DNA from: Yponomeuta sedellus
Lineage: Eukaryota; Arthropoda; Insecta; Lepidoptera; Yponomeutidae
NCBI GenBank assembly: GCA_934045075.1
Contig: OW203729.1
Location: forward strand, 10,174,704 to 10,238,703
DNA length: 64,000 bases
Reading direction: 5' to 3'
The notes beneath the pieces are model-generated. The model worked only from the letters and a program-made list of their open reading frames with translations. It did no database searches and was not told the origin of the DNA. This document shows positions 23,499-34,723 of this stretch, piece after piece. Positions within the stretch are counted from its first letter, which is position 1, and each line of letters opens with the position of its first letter. Position numbers and translations under genes: made by a program.

Positions 23499-23699
23499 TA
23501 GCTACAGCGTGTTGCAGAAAGATCCGCTGTAATATTTAATAAGGGATTTATTCTTATCAATAAACAACTTATAACACCTAACTAACAAAAAAATTTTTTG
23601 CTACATCTTACTTTCTAATAGCTACTACTTTTATATTTCAAGTAGGTAAGTATACCTATAATAATATTTACCTATTTGTTTCAGTTTTCGTTTTGATTC

Positions 23700-23815
23700 A
23701 TCATCATCATCATCATCATCGGCCTACGGTTGTCCACTGCTGGACTTAGGCCTCTCCCATTGCACGCCACTGAGCACGGTCCTCGGCTACTCTCATCCAG
23801 CTCTTTGATTCATTC
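23700..23815 (-). repeat. LINE 3' tail
   Basis: (ATC)n followed by 'gtccactgctggacttaggc' and 'gcacgccactgagcacggtc', a standard lepidopteran RTE-like 3' tail. No coding sequence remains. Confidence 0.65.
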
Positions 23816-24097
23816 TCAATTATTTCATCATTATGTTTATAATACTATATTGCACTCGAAAACTAATAATAAGATTATTTTGATGAGTAGAATAGCCCTT
23901 TTCGTTCTATATAAAGAAGCTTTTTGCAACAACCCGTAAAACTGAGGTTTAGGTTAGAAAATACTATTAAAGTTTCTAACGAAACGATAGTAGCTCGCGA
24001 CCATGGTAAGCCACAAAATCTTGAAGTTTATTTGCAGTGCGGACGCATACGCCCTTTTTCCAGACATTAAAGTTTATAAAACAGCTAAGTAGTAAAG

Positions 24098-26374
24098 ATG
24101 AGTAGATTGCTAGACCTAGTTATGTTGGATTTGGATGAATCTACGGTGGTTATTTCCGATAGTCCTTTGGTAAACGTGGATGGTCACCACCCCCCATTAA
24201 TCATAGAGTTGCCGATATTAAAACATTCCATTTCATTGAGTAAGCATAATGTACCCAAATATAACTTTTATAAAGCTGACTTTGAAGCGATCACTGATCA
24301 TTGTGGTAATATTAACTGGACTGATCAACTTGGGTCTCTACATGTGGAGGAAGCTGTGAGTGTTTTTTACGACAAATTATACAGTATTTTAGATAAAACA
24401 ACACCACTCGTCAAAACTAAGCCATCCAGTTTCCCTATCTGGTTTACACCAGATCTAAAGAAAGTATTGAAAACCAAGGAAAAGTTTTGGCGTAGATGGA
24501 AAACGTATGGTCGGCAATATGATTACCGTAGATTTGCTGCCCTAAGAGCTAATGTAAAACTAATGTTAACCGGCTGCCATAATGCGTATTTAAGGAGAGT
24601 AGAGGACGCGATGAAATCTAACATTAAGGCGTTTTGGGGTTATACATCCAACCTAAAAAAATCAAATACAGGTTACCCATCATGCATGAAACAGGGAAGC
24701 CAGTCGTCTTGTGATCCTAGGGAGATATGCGACATGTTTTCCTCTTATTTCTTATCAGTTTTTGAGCCTACTTCTTCTCAGGCATATGACACGGATAGGC
24801 TCTTGGACACTGAGCTTGATTGTAACTCTGTCATGCACCTACCTCACATAGTGTTGACGGAAGGTGAGGTTTATAAAATACTAGACACCTTAGATTGTAA
24901 CAAGGGTCCTGGCCATGACAAAATTAGCCCTCTACTCTTAAAAAAAACTGCTAAATATATATGTATTCCGCTTACTATATTATTTAATAAAAGTTTAAAA
25001 GAAGGTAGAGTACCAGCTCAGTGGAAATTAGCACATGTTACACCGATTTTCAAGTCAGGCGCGAGAAACATTATAACTAACTATCGACCTGTGTCTATAC
25101 TATCTGCATTAGCCAAGTGCTTTGAAAAGCTTGTTCATGACAGATTATATTCTTATATGGAAAAGTCGCTTGATGCAAATCAGCATGGTTTCGTTAAATC
25201 TAAGTCCACAGTAACAAACCTCTTAGTTTACTCCAACTTTATCTTTGAATCTTTAGACAGAAATATCGCAGTTGACTCTATTTATACTGACTTTCGAAAA
25301 GCTTTCGATAGAGTGGACCACTTGCTTCTTTTGAAAAAGCTCTCCTTTAACGGCATCAAAGGAAACTTACTACGCTGGTTTTCCTCTTACCTGTGTTGTA
25401 GACTTCAAGCAGTTACAATTAATGGCTATACATCTTCTGTCTCTACCGTAAGCTCTGGAGTCCCCCAAGGGTCAATTTTGGGGCCATTGCTATTTGTAAT
25501 ATTTTTGAATGATATCGGTGAGTGCTTTAAATATAGCAATTATCTTCTTTACGCTGATGATCTCAAGATATTCAAGCAAATTAAAAGCACAACCGACTGC
25601 TCATTGATACAGCACGATCTCAATACGTTTTATGATTACTGTGTTAATAATAAGATCTCTCTAGCCAATGATAAATGTAAAGTCATCACTTTTTCCCGAA
25701 GCCGTAACGTTATTTGCAATGCTTATCAGTTGGGTCAGTGCAATCTGGACAGAGTAATGTCAATTCGTGACTTAGGTGTCTATTTCGACTCAAAATTACT
25801 TTTTGATGAGCATATAGAGTATGCAGTAAATAAAGCATACCGTATGTTAGGTTTTATACTGCGTATTTGCAAGAAATTTAAGAAACCCGAAACCTACATA
25901 ACACTGTATCAATCACTAGTACGATCACACCTCGAGTACGCATCAGTTGTGTGGAATCCTCTCTATGAAGTGTATAACAGGAGGTTAGAAATGATCCAAA
26001 AAAAATTTCTTCGTGCCCTTAACTTTAGAATGAGAGGCCCAAAACTGTCTTACTCAGAATTATTGGAAAAATATAATATGTTGTCACTGAAAGACCGTCG
26101 CACATTGGCTGACTTGAATGTTCTCCGGGGCATCTGCACCTCACAGCTAAACTGCCCCGATCTTCTAGCAAAGATATGTCTGAGAGTACCTATCCGGCCT
26201 CAAAGAAGCATGCGTGTTTTTTCGCTAGGTACTACAAGAACCAATGCCGGTAAGAGAGCACCATTGTATCGAATGTGTGATACCTACAATATTTCCTTCA
26301 CAGATGTAGACATATTTTTTCTTTCCAAACAGTGTTGCAGGCGGTTGTTTATTTTAATTTTAAGAAATTTGTAA
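24098..26374 (+). CDS. Jockey/CR1-type LINE ORF2, reverse transcriptase
   Basis: An uninterrupted 758-residue frame. Residues ~1-40 resemble the end of an apurinic-type endonuclease domain (it has the 'HHPP' motif), so the copy is 5'-truncated within the endonuclease. The reverse transcriptase spans ~250-560: 'NKGPGHDKISPLLLK', 'AHVTPIFKSG', 'NYRPVSILS', 'HGFVKSKST', 'DFRKAFDRVDH', 'SSGVPQGSILGPLLF' and the catalytic 'YADD' at residues 485-488 (25550-25561). A C-terminal segment 'VRSHLEYASVVWNPLY' follows. The start ATG is simply the first in frame; a stop lies 12 bases upstream, so translation of this truncated copy is doubtful. The 3' UTR runs to (AAAAT)n near 26765-26805. Confidence 0.88.
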   Translation: MSRLLDLVMLDLDESTVVISDSPLVNVDGHHPPLIIELPILKHSISLSKHNVPKYNFYKADFEAITDHCGNINWTDQLGSLHVEEAVSVFYDKLYSILDKTTPLVKTKPSSFPIWFTPDLKKVLKTKEKFWRRWKTYGRQYDYRRFAALRANVKLMLTGCHNAYLRRVEDAMKSNIKAFWGYTSNLKKSNTGYPSCMKQGSQSSCDPREICDMFSSYFLSVFEPTSSQAYDTDRLLDTELDCNSVMHLPHIVLTEGEVYKILDTLDCNKGPGHDKISPLLLKKTAKYICIPLTILFNKSLKEGRVPAQWKLAHVTPIFKSGARNIITNYRPVSILSALAKCFEKLVHDRLYSYMEKSLDANQHGFVKSKSTVTNLLVYSNFIFESLDRNIAVDSIYTDFRKAFDRVDHLLLLKKLSFNGIKGNLLRWFSSYLCCRLQAVTINGYTSSVSTVSSGVPQGSILGPLLFVIFLNDIGECFKYSNYLLYADDLKIFKQIKSTTDCSLIQHDLNTFYDYCVNNKISLANDKCKVITFSRSRNVICNAYQLGQCNLDRVMSIRDLGVYFDSKLLFDEHIEYAVNKAYRMLGFILRICKKFKKPETYITLYQSLVRSHLEYASVVWNPLYEVYNRRLEMIQKKFLRALNFRMRGPKLSYSELLEKYNMLSLKDRRTLADLNVLRGICTSQLNCPDLLAKICLRVPIRPQRSMRVFSLGTTRTNAGKRAPLYRMCDTYNISFTDVDIFFLSKQCCRRLFILILRNL

Positions 26375-26769
26375 GTCATGCTTTGCTGTGTAATTGTTTG
26401 CTCATAATTACCTACTTAGCCATATTTTGATATAAGTGCGTCTAAAATTTATATTATTTAATTTTTATCTCATTGAGTTTAATAGTTAAAGTAATAGTTA
26501 AACTATCAGCAACTTTCACGTAATTTTTTTTTTTTCTTGCAAATTACTAAGTATACATAGTATAGATGCTCTGTATTGTTTGTATTATTATTTTTTTTAA
26601 GTACCTATCAAGAGATTGTCTTCATGAATTTTATATACCTATTCTACTCCTATCGCATACTAAGCTCTTATCTAGCGGTGAGGAATGGTTAGGAATTAAC
26701 AAAATTTAATAAGCTAAGTAGTTTACTGTATTTAAGTGCTTGTTGTTAATTCTGTTTTTCCTCCTTTAT

Positions 26770-26801
<32 letters not shown>

Positions 26802-26810
26802 ATAAGTAGG
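26375..26810 (+). other. LINE 3' UTR and A-rich tail
   Basis: Noncoding AT-rich sequence between the ORF2 stop and the 'aaaataaaataaaaaaaaa' tract at ~26768-26803, which is taken as the insertion's 3' end. Confidence 0.6.
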
Positions 26811-27601
26811 TAACATCTGTGCAGTGTTATGTTGCTGCAACTAATGGACCGAGCTAAGCACCTCCCAACTTTTAAAACTATGTTTCGCGCAAGCGAAAAC
26901 AGCATCTAACTCGCACAGTGAAAAGTTCAAAAGCAGCTTTGTCCTGACCCAAGCCTTTTACGATGGCTCATGCGGAATATACTTGACACGTCCACCGTCC
27001 AATGGCCACTCTTAGTGCTTTTTAGTCACCTCTTCAGATCCAGATATTTTAGCTCCACGTTGAGTACCTACCTACCTACATTCGACAGCACCTCACTCTT
27101 TACATTATTACTAAGTTGCAGAGTCACTCGTAACGTACCTGAGTTGAGTGCACCCATGTAAAGGTTCATGAGCTGTCGACTGTACAAGTTAAGTTCGTAA
27201 ACTGGACGGTTGACTACTTACGTTAAGCTTGCTGCATAAGCAACCCAGTCCGCTGCATAAGTCTATAGGGAAGATCGATCGGGTGATCGTGCTCTTACAC
27301 TATAAAGGGAAATTTCACGCCAGGCAGGCGTCAGACGTTATATTTTTTGTGGGCATTTCTCCACGGGGTCCGAATTTGACGGCCCGGCGCATAACATATT
27401 ATCCAGATTATCAAAATATACCCCTGCAAAAAATACTACAGTGTCCGCTAGGTCCTCGTCTACGTGGAGAATACGCAAACTTTGCTGTAAACCGTTTGCA
27501 ACTCACAGGAAAAAATCTGAAATGGCTGAAAATGACCTTCGGTGGCTTGTCCCTAACCCAAAACTTGACAATTTATATGTATTATTATATGTATTATATA
27601 T
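26811..27601. other. Unassigned sequence left of THAP copy A
   Basis: No known family. Near 27430-27630 a frame reads 'STWRIRKLCCKPFATHRKK' and ends with a stop followed by 'ggaataaataata'. It may be the last exon of the dispersed repeat whose 3' end is shared with 40043-40303. Function unknown. Confidence 0.35.
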
Positions 27602-27712
27602 TATATTTACAGAATGTTTAGTTAAGGAATAAATAATATCGACGTTTTCGTGTTGAATGTCCCATCCTTATGGATTTCTACTTTTGTCTATGATCCCCTA
27701 TTTAACTATGAC
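27602..27712 (+). repeat. Dispersed repeat end, left of copy A
   Basis: It starts at 'tatatttacagaatgttta', contains 'gttaaggaataaataatatc', and ends at ACTATGAC. The same sequence occurs uninterrupted at 40043-40153. The continuation is 29630-29795. This was the insertion target of copy A. Confidence 0.85.
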
Positions 27713-29629
27713 CAGCCTAGCGCAAGTAGGAACTTTGAAATTTTTGTTCGCATTTAGCCCCGTTTTAATGGCGGACATATTTTTGTCTCACTCTTTAATA
27801 CTACTTACTCTTTCTTTGCTGTCAATGTCAAACTGAAAACATAACAAATATGGCGGAACGCGGCACATATTAGAACGTTTTCTAGTTAAAATTTTTGTGT
27901 TTTAAGTTTGTTCAATATCTAGCTGTGTGTATCTTGTTGTACAGTGTTTAGTGATTTTCTTTTAATATTGGCATTGATCGGATGGTGTCGAACTTGTACC
28001 ATTTGTGGTACAAGTTCGAGGACAAGAAAGTTTATGGGTAAATTTCCTAGGGATGAAGACCGGTAAGTATTTCTGGCTACAGTTTTTGTCATCTTGCACA
28101 AGAGCAAGATCATAAATTATGTTAAATAACGTAATTAATATACTATGAGAAAAATACTCAGATGTTTCAATGTCATAGTGATGTGCCATACACATATTCA
28201 ATATCGATAAAAAAATATCTGATAAGTACCTTGGTCAGAATTACTACTCAGTGTATGACGCGTGAATTGCTGTAAGCCATAACAATGTTTCAACGATGCA
28301 CTATTAGTGGCTGCATTGAATGTTGTTTTTTTTTTAGATGCAGACAATGGGTGAAAATTGTGGAAGATCTTATATCGTATATCCCCATCGAAAAACTCCA
28401 CCAACATAAATATGTTTGTAGAGATCATTTCCGGCCGAAAGATTTTTACAACTATTTTAAAAGGATGCCGATTAAAGAAATGGTGAGTTGTGTTATAAAC
28501 TTATAATGTAACACTTACTACATTTCATGAATAATTATGTAATAAAACACAAAATACGCCTTGCTTTACGTCGAACATTTGAATATATTTTGCTCCGTCA
28601 TTTAGAACGCAATATTATTATTACGTCTTAATACGTAAATGACATACTTTGATAAACATTGTTTTACAGGGCTGTATCTTCTCTACTTATAAATGCGCCT
28701 CCTCTTCCTGATTACTTACTAGCTGAGTTTCCTTACCACGTAGCCACGTCGCATCACTTGAAACTGGTTAGTGATTGGAATTACTAAAATATTTTTTTTA
28801 CTAACTTTTAACTTAAAATATTTTTTTATAAAAATGTATTTGATAGTTACATAGTCAATTATGCAGTTATGTGGTAAACAGGAACAAACTATTTTTTTTT
28901 CGGACTATTCTTGCAATTGTTTATTTTCAGATTCAGCTATACAAAAACCTATTGTCGAGCTTCACAAAACAACTCTGGTACGTAGACTTTTCATGTATCG
29001 CTGAAGTTTTTTGTAACTAGAGTCTGTTTACTTTGATAAATTACAAAGTGTTATCATTTTCAGCACCTTGTACAGCAGCCAAAATATCAGCTGTTGCTAT
29101 TGGTCCAGTAGAGTTTGACCACAATTATTGTGGCCTGGAATCTCAGCATATTTATCAGAACTATCCCGGTAAGTAGCATAGTTTACCAACAAATTAATAA
29201 TCAATAACGACTCAACTTTTTTTGACGATTTCAGCACCTGAATCCAAACCACCGATTGATGAAGTTCGCTCAGATTGGACACCTCTAAGGAAAAACCAAA
29301 TAGCTGCTGAAATAAATTCAATAGACCTTGACCACAATTATTGTGATTTGATAATCAATAATAAAATACTAATTTAATTTGTCGTTTTATTGAAAACATT
29401 GATTTTTATTAATTTTATTAGGCTAACTGCGGAGCCCCTGGATGAAAATTTATCGATATCGATAAATGTAGTACCAATGTAACGGGACGTCCCTAATGCA
29501 CAGACAAGTTGTTATGTTGGTAGCACTTTTGACATTGCATTTTTGCTCTATTGGTTGGTATTGCTAACGGGGCTAAACTCATTACAAAAGCATATAGGGA
29601 GGTCCCGTCTCTTATTTATATGCTCTGTG
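27713..29629 (+). mobile_element. THAP-domain P-like transposon, copy A
   Basis: 1,917 bp, starting CAGCCTAGCGCAAG and ending ATGCTCTGTG, with the exact 8-bp duplication ACTATGAC (27705-27712 and 29630-29637). The boundaries are confirmed by the empty site at 40146-40153. Inside are the same splice-bounded exons as in copy B, including a THAP exon 2 at ~28338-28482 with a W...CxxH ending. Exon 1 is damaged: its ATG is ATT-G, and 27989-28018 is a perfect hairpin that replaces the Cys-rich stretch. THAP plus 8-bp duplication suggests the P superfamily. No catalytic domain is encoded, so the element is non-autonomous. Confidence 0.88.
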
Positions 29630-29795
29630 ACTATGACTTTCTTTATGCAACCCAGTACGATTGTAAAATTTCGAGTGTACGAGTTGTCCCTTTCTGGCAC
29701 AAAGAATCATCGTAAGAGTAACAAGGAAAGCTATTCAATCATTACTTTTTATTTTACGGCTCCTTCTATGCTTTAGTCCTTATTCTGCGTAGACA
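29630..29795 (+). repeat. Dispersed repeat end, right of copy A
   Basis: It resumes the repeat interrupted by copy A: 'gactttctttatgcaaccca', 'cgagtgtacgagttgtccc', 'ttacggctccttctatgctt' and 'agtccttattctg'. It matches 40146-40303. The terminal block 'ctatgctttagtycttatt' also appears inverted near 35640-35692 and 37832-37868. Confidence 0.8.
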
Positions 29796-29949
29796 GAGAA
29801 TAGATAGACGAGACATAACCATAGAAAAAAAAAGAAGAAAGAGATGACTTAATACGAGTCTTATAAAGTGTAAGCGATAAACAGTAATGATCTTCTGTCC
29901 CTTACGCGCGTATGCGATTTTTTTGTTTGCCACAGTGTTCTGTGGCCAC

Positions 29950-31905
29950 CAGCGTTGCCAGAAGGTTACTTTTGTAACCTTTTAGGTGATTTTTAACTAA
30001 GTCAGGTTACTTTGAGGTTACAGGACACAAAAGGTTACTTTTGGTTACTTTTTTGTGAAGGTTTTTTTTTTACTTATCTTGAAAAACGGAACGCAAAGAT
30101 CTTTTTAATACAGTTGCTCAAAAGTGGCGTATTACAGGGACGTATAGCGTGCGGGATGTGGGCTATTGGCTCGTGCTTTTTTTACCTTTCCTTCCCGCAC
30201 TCGTGCGTTTTTTTTCCCAACTGTCAAAATAATTTATATTAAAAAGAAAAACCAACCATGAAGTTTTTACTAAAAAAATTAATAGAATTTTTTATGAGCT
30301 ACTACTAATTTGTTTCAATATCAGATTTAATGATTTGATTGAAAGAGTTAAGTTAGGTTTCATTTCATTTCATCTCTTTTTAAATTTCATTTTCATTTCA
30401 TATCAATAAAAAAAATCTACTGAAGACTTGGCTGTATGGGCATAGTTCCCTTTGCCTACTAGAATGGGTGAAGAAAAAAAATCTCTGCTTATATTTTTTT
30501 TACGGTTGGCGCCATTTTCCAAAAAATTTTTCTTTAATTGCTTATTTTTTTCGCAACTGTATTAAAAATAGTCGTTCAGTACACGTGCGGAACCGTCATT
30601 GCAACTTGTTCCGACTGTCAACCCTCGCCTTCGGCTGCGCCTCGGCTCGGGTAGACATTTGTCGGATCTCTGCAATGACAGCCTTTCCGCACTTGTAATG
30701 AAATATACTATGTGCTTGTTGGCAGCATTGTTTCGTTTCTTCGTTCATTCATAATATTCACATCGCTCACTTACTCCCTTACGGTCTCTCTCTTTCTCTT
30801 TGTTTTGGTCTGCTTGCTCCAGGTCAGGTCTCTGCTAAACTAAACTTTGCTTTGCATTGAAAAATATTATATTATTTTGTGATCAAGAAGCTTGATAACA
30901 AGGTAAGCATAAACTAATTTACGTGGGTCCTTCATAATTAGGATAAATATTATGAAGACAAAGGTATATTTTTTTAATATTTCATTTAGTATAAATTTAT
31001 GTAATTTAATTTTAATAGATATTTACGCAATTTTTGTAAATCCATAAAAAAATAGTACATTAAATACCTACTTATTTTAAAACAATTGGCTGAATTGAAT
31101 AATGCTCTGTATTTTAAGGCCTTTACATCAATTTTGGATGATATATTTATGATATGTCCTTATTTCAGGTGCACGGGAAAGCAAGCGAGTATTTAAAGAA
31201 AAAGTGTAAATAAACTGAAAAGACGTTTTTAGCTAGCTAAAACTGATACAATCCGATCACAGGACTCTGCTTGGTATTGACACAATATCAGCACTTACCT
31301 ATAGCTACAAAAAGAAGCAATGCAACAATGCGATAACATTTGAGCCTTCAAGTTTTATGCTAAAAACTGAAGTTAAGTATCGATTAAATTTTATGAAGCC
31401 AAGGTATAATTTATTGATTTTTTTTTTATTTAAGATCATTTAGTATTTATGTAATATATATATTTTATTTTCCTGGTCGGGCGACCAGATAACAATTAAA
31501 ATTCTATTGTCCCGGGCAGCGTCTAGTAGTTACTTTGCCGATCTATCTAGTGTAGATGACAGTGCCACTAGATACTGTATAAATCATCAAACAGGTTAAA
31601 GCAAGTAGGTATTGAAACTGACGGCTGAATTAAGTTGTTTTATGTATGACATGACATATTTCAAATGCACGGGAAAGCAAGCGAAGCTATAGAAAAAAAA
31701 ATTTAAACAAAAAATGTAAACCGACTTAGCAAGTTGGTACATGTAGATAAAAGGTACGATAAAATACTGAAATTGGCATGTGAGTATTCACAAGTATTAG
31801 GTATGTTTTAGTTCCTTTTTTATTGGTGAGGTGACTTTTTACACCAAAAGGTTACTTTTTTGCCTATTTCAGGTGACTTTTCACAAGGCCAGTCTGGCAG
31901 CACTG
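29950..31905. mobile_element. hAT-like element, 1.96 kb
   Basis: The ends are CAGCGTTGCCAGAAGG and, reversed, CAGTGCTGCCAGACTGG. They are flanked by a perfect 8-bp duplication GTGGCCAC (29942-29949 and 31906-31913). Subterminal repeats of 'aaggttacttttg' occur at both ends. The interior has no transposase. A second copy, lacking the 30104-30706 segment, starts at 63150. Confidence 0.88.
30104..30706. mobile_element. ~0.6 kb insertion inside the hAT-like element
   Basis: The segment is absent from the second copy, where 'gcaaagatctttt' is joined directly to 'gcttgttggcagcattg'. It begins 'taatacagttgctcaaaag' and contains the reverse complement 'gcaactgtatta' at ~30557-30568, so at least part is an inverted-repeat MITE. 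GC-rich stretches ('cttcggctgcgcctcggct') stand out from the surroundings. The class is undetermined. Confidence 0.65.
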
Positions 31906-31949
31906 GTGGCCACAGTTTCAAATCTGTCTGTGGCAGACAAACCTACGTC

Positions 31950-33899
31950 CAGCCTAGCGCAAGTAAGAACTTTGAAATTTTTGTTTGCATTTAGCCCCGT
32001 TTTAATGGCGGACATATTTTTGTCTCACTCTTTAATACTACTTACTCTTTCTTTGCTGTCAATGTCAAACTGAAAACATAACAAATATGGCGGAACGCGG
32101 CACATAATAGAACGTTTTCTAGTTAAAATTTTTGTGTTTTAAGTTTGTTCAATATCTAGCTGTGTATATCTTGTTGTACAGTGTTTAGTGATTTTCTTTT
32201 AATAATGGCATTGATCGGATGGTGTCGAACTTGTGCCATTTGTAAAATAAGATGCAGCCGGTCAAAGGGTATCAAAAGAAAGTTTATGGGTAAATTTCCT
32301 AGGGATGAAGACCGGTAAGTATTTCTGGCTACAGTTTTTGTCATCTTGCACAAGAGCAAGATCATAAATTATGTTAAATAACGTAATTATTATAATATTT
32401 GAAAAATACTCAGATGTTTCAATGTCATAGTGATGTGCCATACACATATTCAATATCGATAAAAAAATATCTGATAAGTACCTTGGTCAGAATTACTACT
32501 CAGTGTATGACGGGTGAATTGCTGTAAGCCATAACAATGTTTCAACGATGCACTATTAGTGGCTGCATTGAATGTAGTTTTTTTTTTAGATGCAGACAAT
32601 GGGTGAAAATTGTGGAAGATCTTATATCGTATATCCCCATCGAAAAACTCCACCAACATAAATATGTTTGTAGAGATCATTTCCGGCCGAAAGATTTTTA
32701 CAACTATTTTAAAAGGAAGCCGATTAAAGAAATGGTGAGTTGTGTTATAAACTTATAATGTAACACTTACTACATTTCATGAATAATTATGTAATAAAAC
32801 ACAAAATACGCCTTGCGTTACGTCGAACATTTGAATGTATTTTGCTCCGTCATTCAGAACGCAATATTATTATTACGTCTTAATACGTAAATGACATACT
32901 TTGATAAACATTTTTTTACAGGGCTGTATCTTCTCTACTTATAAATGCGCCTCCTCTTCCTGATTACTTACTAGCTGAGTTTCCTTACCACGTAGCCACG
33001 TCGCATCACTTGAAACTGGTTAGTGATTGGAATTACTAAAATATTTTTTTTACTAATTTTTAACTTAAAATATTTTTTTATAAAAATGTATTTGATAGTT
33101 ACATAGTCAATTATGCAGTTATGTGGTAAACAGGAACAAACTATTTTTTTTTTCGGACTATTCTTGCAATTGTTTATTTTCAGATTCAGCTATACAAAAA
33201 CCTTGTCGAGCTTCACAAAACAACTCTGGTACGTAGACTTTTCATGTATCGCTGAAGTTTTTTGTAACTAGAGTTTGTTTACTTTGATAAATTACAAAGT
33301 GTTATCATTTTCAGCACCTTGTACAGCAGCCAAAATATCAGCTGTTGCTATTGGTCCAGTAGGGTTTGACCACAATTATTGTGGCCTGGAATCTCAGCAT
33401 ATTTATCAGAACTATCCCGGTAGCATAGTTTACCAACAAATTAATAATCAATAACGACTCAACTTAACTTTTTTTGACGATTTCAGCACCTGAATCCAAA
33501 CCACCGATTGATGAAGTTCGCTCAGATTGGACACCTCTAAGGAAAAACCAAATAGCTGCTGAAATAAATTCAATAGACCTTGACCACAATTATTGTGATT
33601 TGATAATCAATAATAAAATACTAATTTCATTTGTCGTTTTATTGAAAACATTGATTTTTATTAATTTTATTAGGCTAACTGCGGAGCCCCTGGATGAAAA
33701 TTTATCGATATCGATAAATGTAGTACCAATGTAAGTGGACGTCCCTATGCACAGACAAGTTGTTATGTTGGTAGCACTTTTGACATTGCATTTTTGCTCT
33801 ATTGGTTGGTATTGCTAACGGGGCTAAACTCATTACAAAAGCATATAGGAGGTCCCGTCTCTTAAAACGTAGTGTTTATATGCTCTGTGCCTACGTCAA
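31950..33899 (+). mobile_element. THAP-domain P-like transposon, copy B
   Basis: 1,950 bp, CAGCCTAGCGCAAG to TGCTCTGTG, with the exact 8-bp duplication CCTACGTC (31942-31949 and 33900-33907). This is the only copy of the four that keeps both an ATG and the complete Cys-rich first exon of the THAP domain. Short exons downstream have consensus splice sites and encode linker-like peptides such as 'ESKPPIDEVRSDWTPLRKN'. No RNase H-like transposase core is present. The 3' end carries the palindrome TTTATCGATATCGATAAA, and the last 60 bp contain an extra ~10 bp ('aaacgtagtg') relative to copies A and D. Confidence 0.88.
32205..32963 (+). CDS. THAP-domain protein, predicted 98 aa, three exons
   Basis: Predicted exons are 32205-32314 (donor CG|GTAAGT), 32590-32734 (acceptor TTTTTAG|A, donor ATG|GTGAGT) and 32922-32963 (acceptor TTTACAG). 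Exons 1 and 2 join in frame to 85 codons forming a complete THAP zinc-binding domain: an N-terminal Cys cluster ('WCRTCAIC'), 'GKFPRDEDR', 'CRQWVKIV', and the closing 'VCRDHF' (CxxH). THAP domains bind DNA, and in P elements they recognise subterminal sites. In exon 3 the frame meets a stop after 13 codons, while another frame there reads a plausible linker ('PPLPDYLLAEFPYHV'). Either a one-base frameshift is shared by all copies, or the product is a THAP-only protein. Expression is unproven. Confidence 0.55.
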
Positions 33900-34003
33900 A
33901 TCTGAGATTTATCGAGTTTTACTTTGAATTTAGGCAGATATCGGTGTTTTTCTCCATAAAATTGTACTTTTCGTGTTCGGTGCAGTTGGACGAAAGTGAT
34001 ACA

Positions 34004-34720
34004 ATGGTAAATTGCAGCATTTTAGGCTGTGGAAGCCGCAGTGAGCGTAAAAACGCCAACATAACCTTTCATTCGTAAGTGCTATTAATTCTCCTCTAAT
34101 CTCTGTTTTTATGATGTTCAAGACTACGGCAAGGTATAAAATGCATCTACTGCACTCAGCTACCCCTAAATTAGATTAATATGTGCCGTGAAAACTAAAT
34201 TGAAAATTTGAATATTTTGGTGTTACCCGTCTAAATTATGTAGGCACTCATACGATAGATTGGCAATCTAACTGCGACAATCTTAATTTAGACGGTTTAT
34301 AATAATGTTAGTGTTACCAGACTTAATATACAAAAAATCCCTTAGTGTTTGCAAAAACAAGGCCAAATGTGAAGAAAAAAACTCACGCCCGATATCCCCG
34401 AGGGTGTAGGCAGAGGAACCAACTACGAGTTAGACCCTTGTTTTGACGAGGTCCCAAACGTACCATTGGCAAGTCTTTCCCTGTTATCGGGGCACATAAC
34501 GTTTATATTGTTCATAATTATTTTACAGGTACCCAGCTGATCAGGCTCTATGGACCATATGGGTGAAAGCCATGGGTCGTTTGGACTGACTGGCAACCGA
34601 CAAAGTATACCCGTGTTTGTTCCCGTCATTTCGAGAGTCGAGACCCATAGTTTTCGAAAAACAAAGAGTTCTACTTGTCTGACAGAAGGTTCCGTTCTGA
34701 AACGGCCGGTAATGACTCCC
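34004..34720 (+). pseudogene. Diverged THAP-domain gene remnant
   Basis: Exon 1, 34004-34074, encodes 'MVNCSILGCGSRSERKNAN' and ends at ATTC|GTAAGT. Exon 2 starts after TTTTACAG at 34529 with 'YPADQALWTIWVKAMGR'. It shifts frame near 34588 before 'WQPTKYTRVCSRHFESRD', the closing CxxH block. Together these form a typical THAP domain. A further S/T-rich exon-like stretch is at ~35072-35160. It belongs to a different family from copies A-D, to which it is barely similar. Confidence 0.7.
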
Positions 34721-34723
34721 TAA

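Noticed and set aside
27932..28428. Minus-strand ORFs of 64, 79 and 76 codons repeated in all THAP copies
   Set aside because: They are antisense to the THAP exons, lack splice logic, and are conserved only because the copies are recent.
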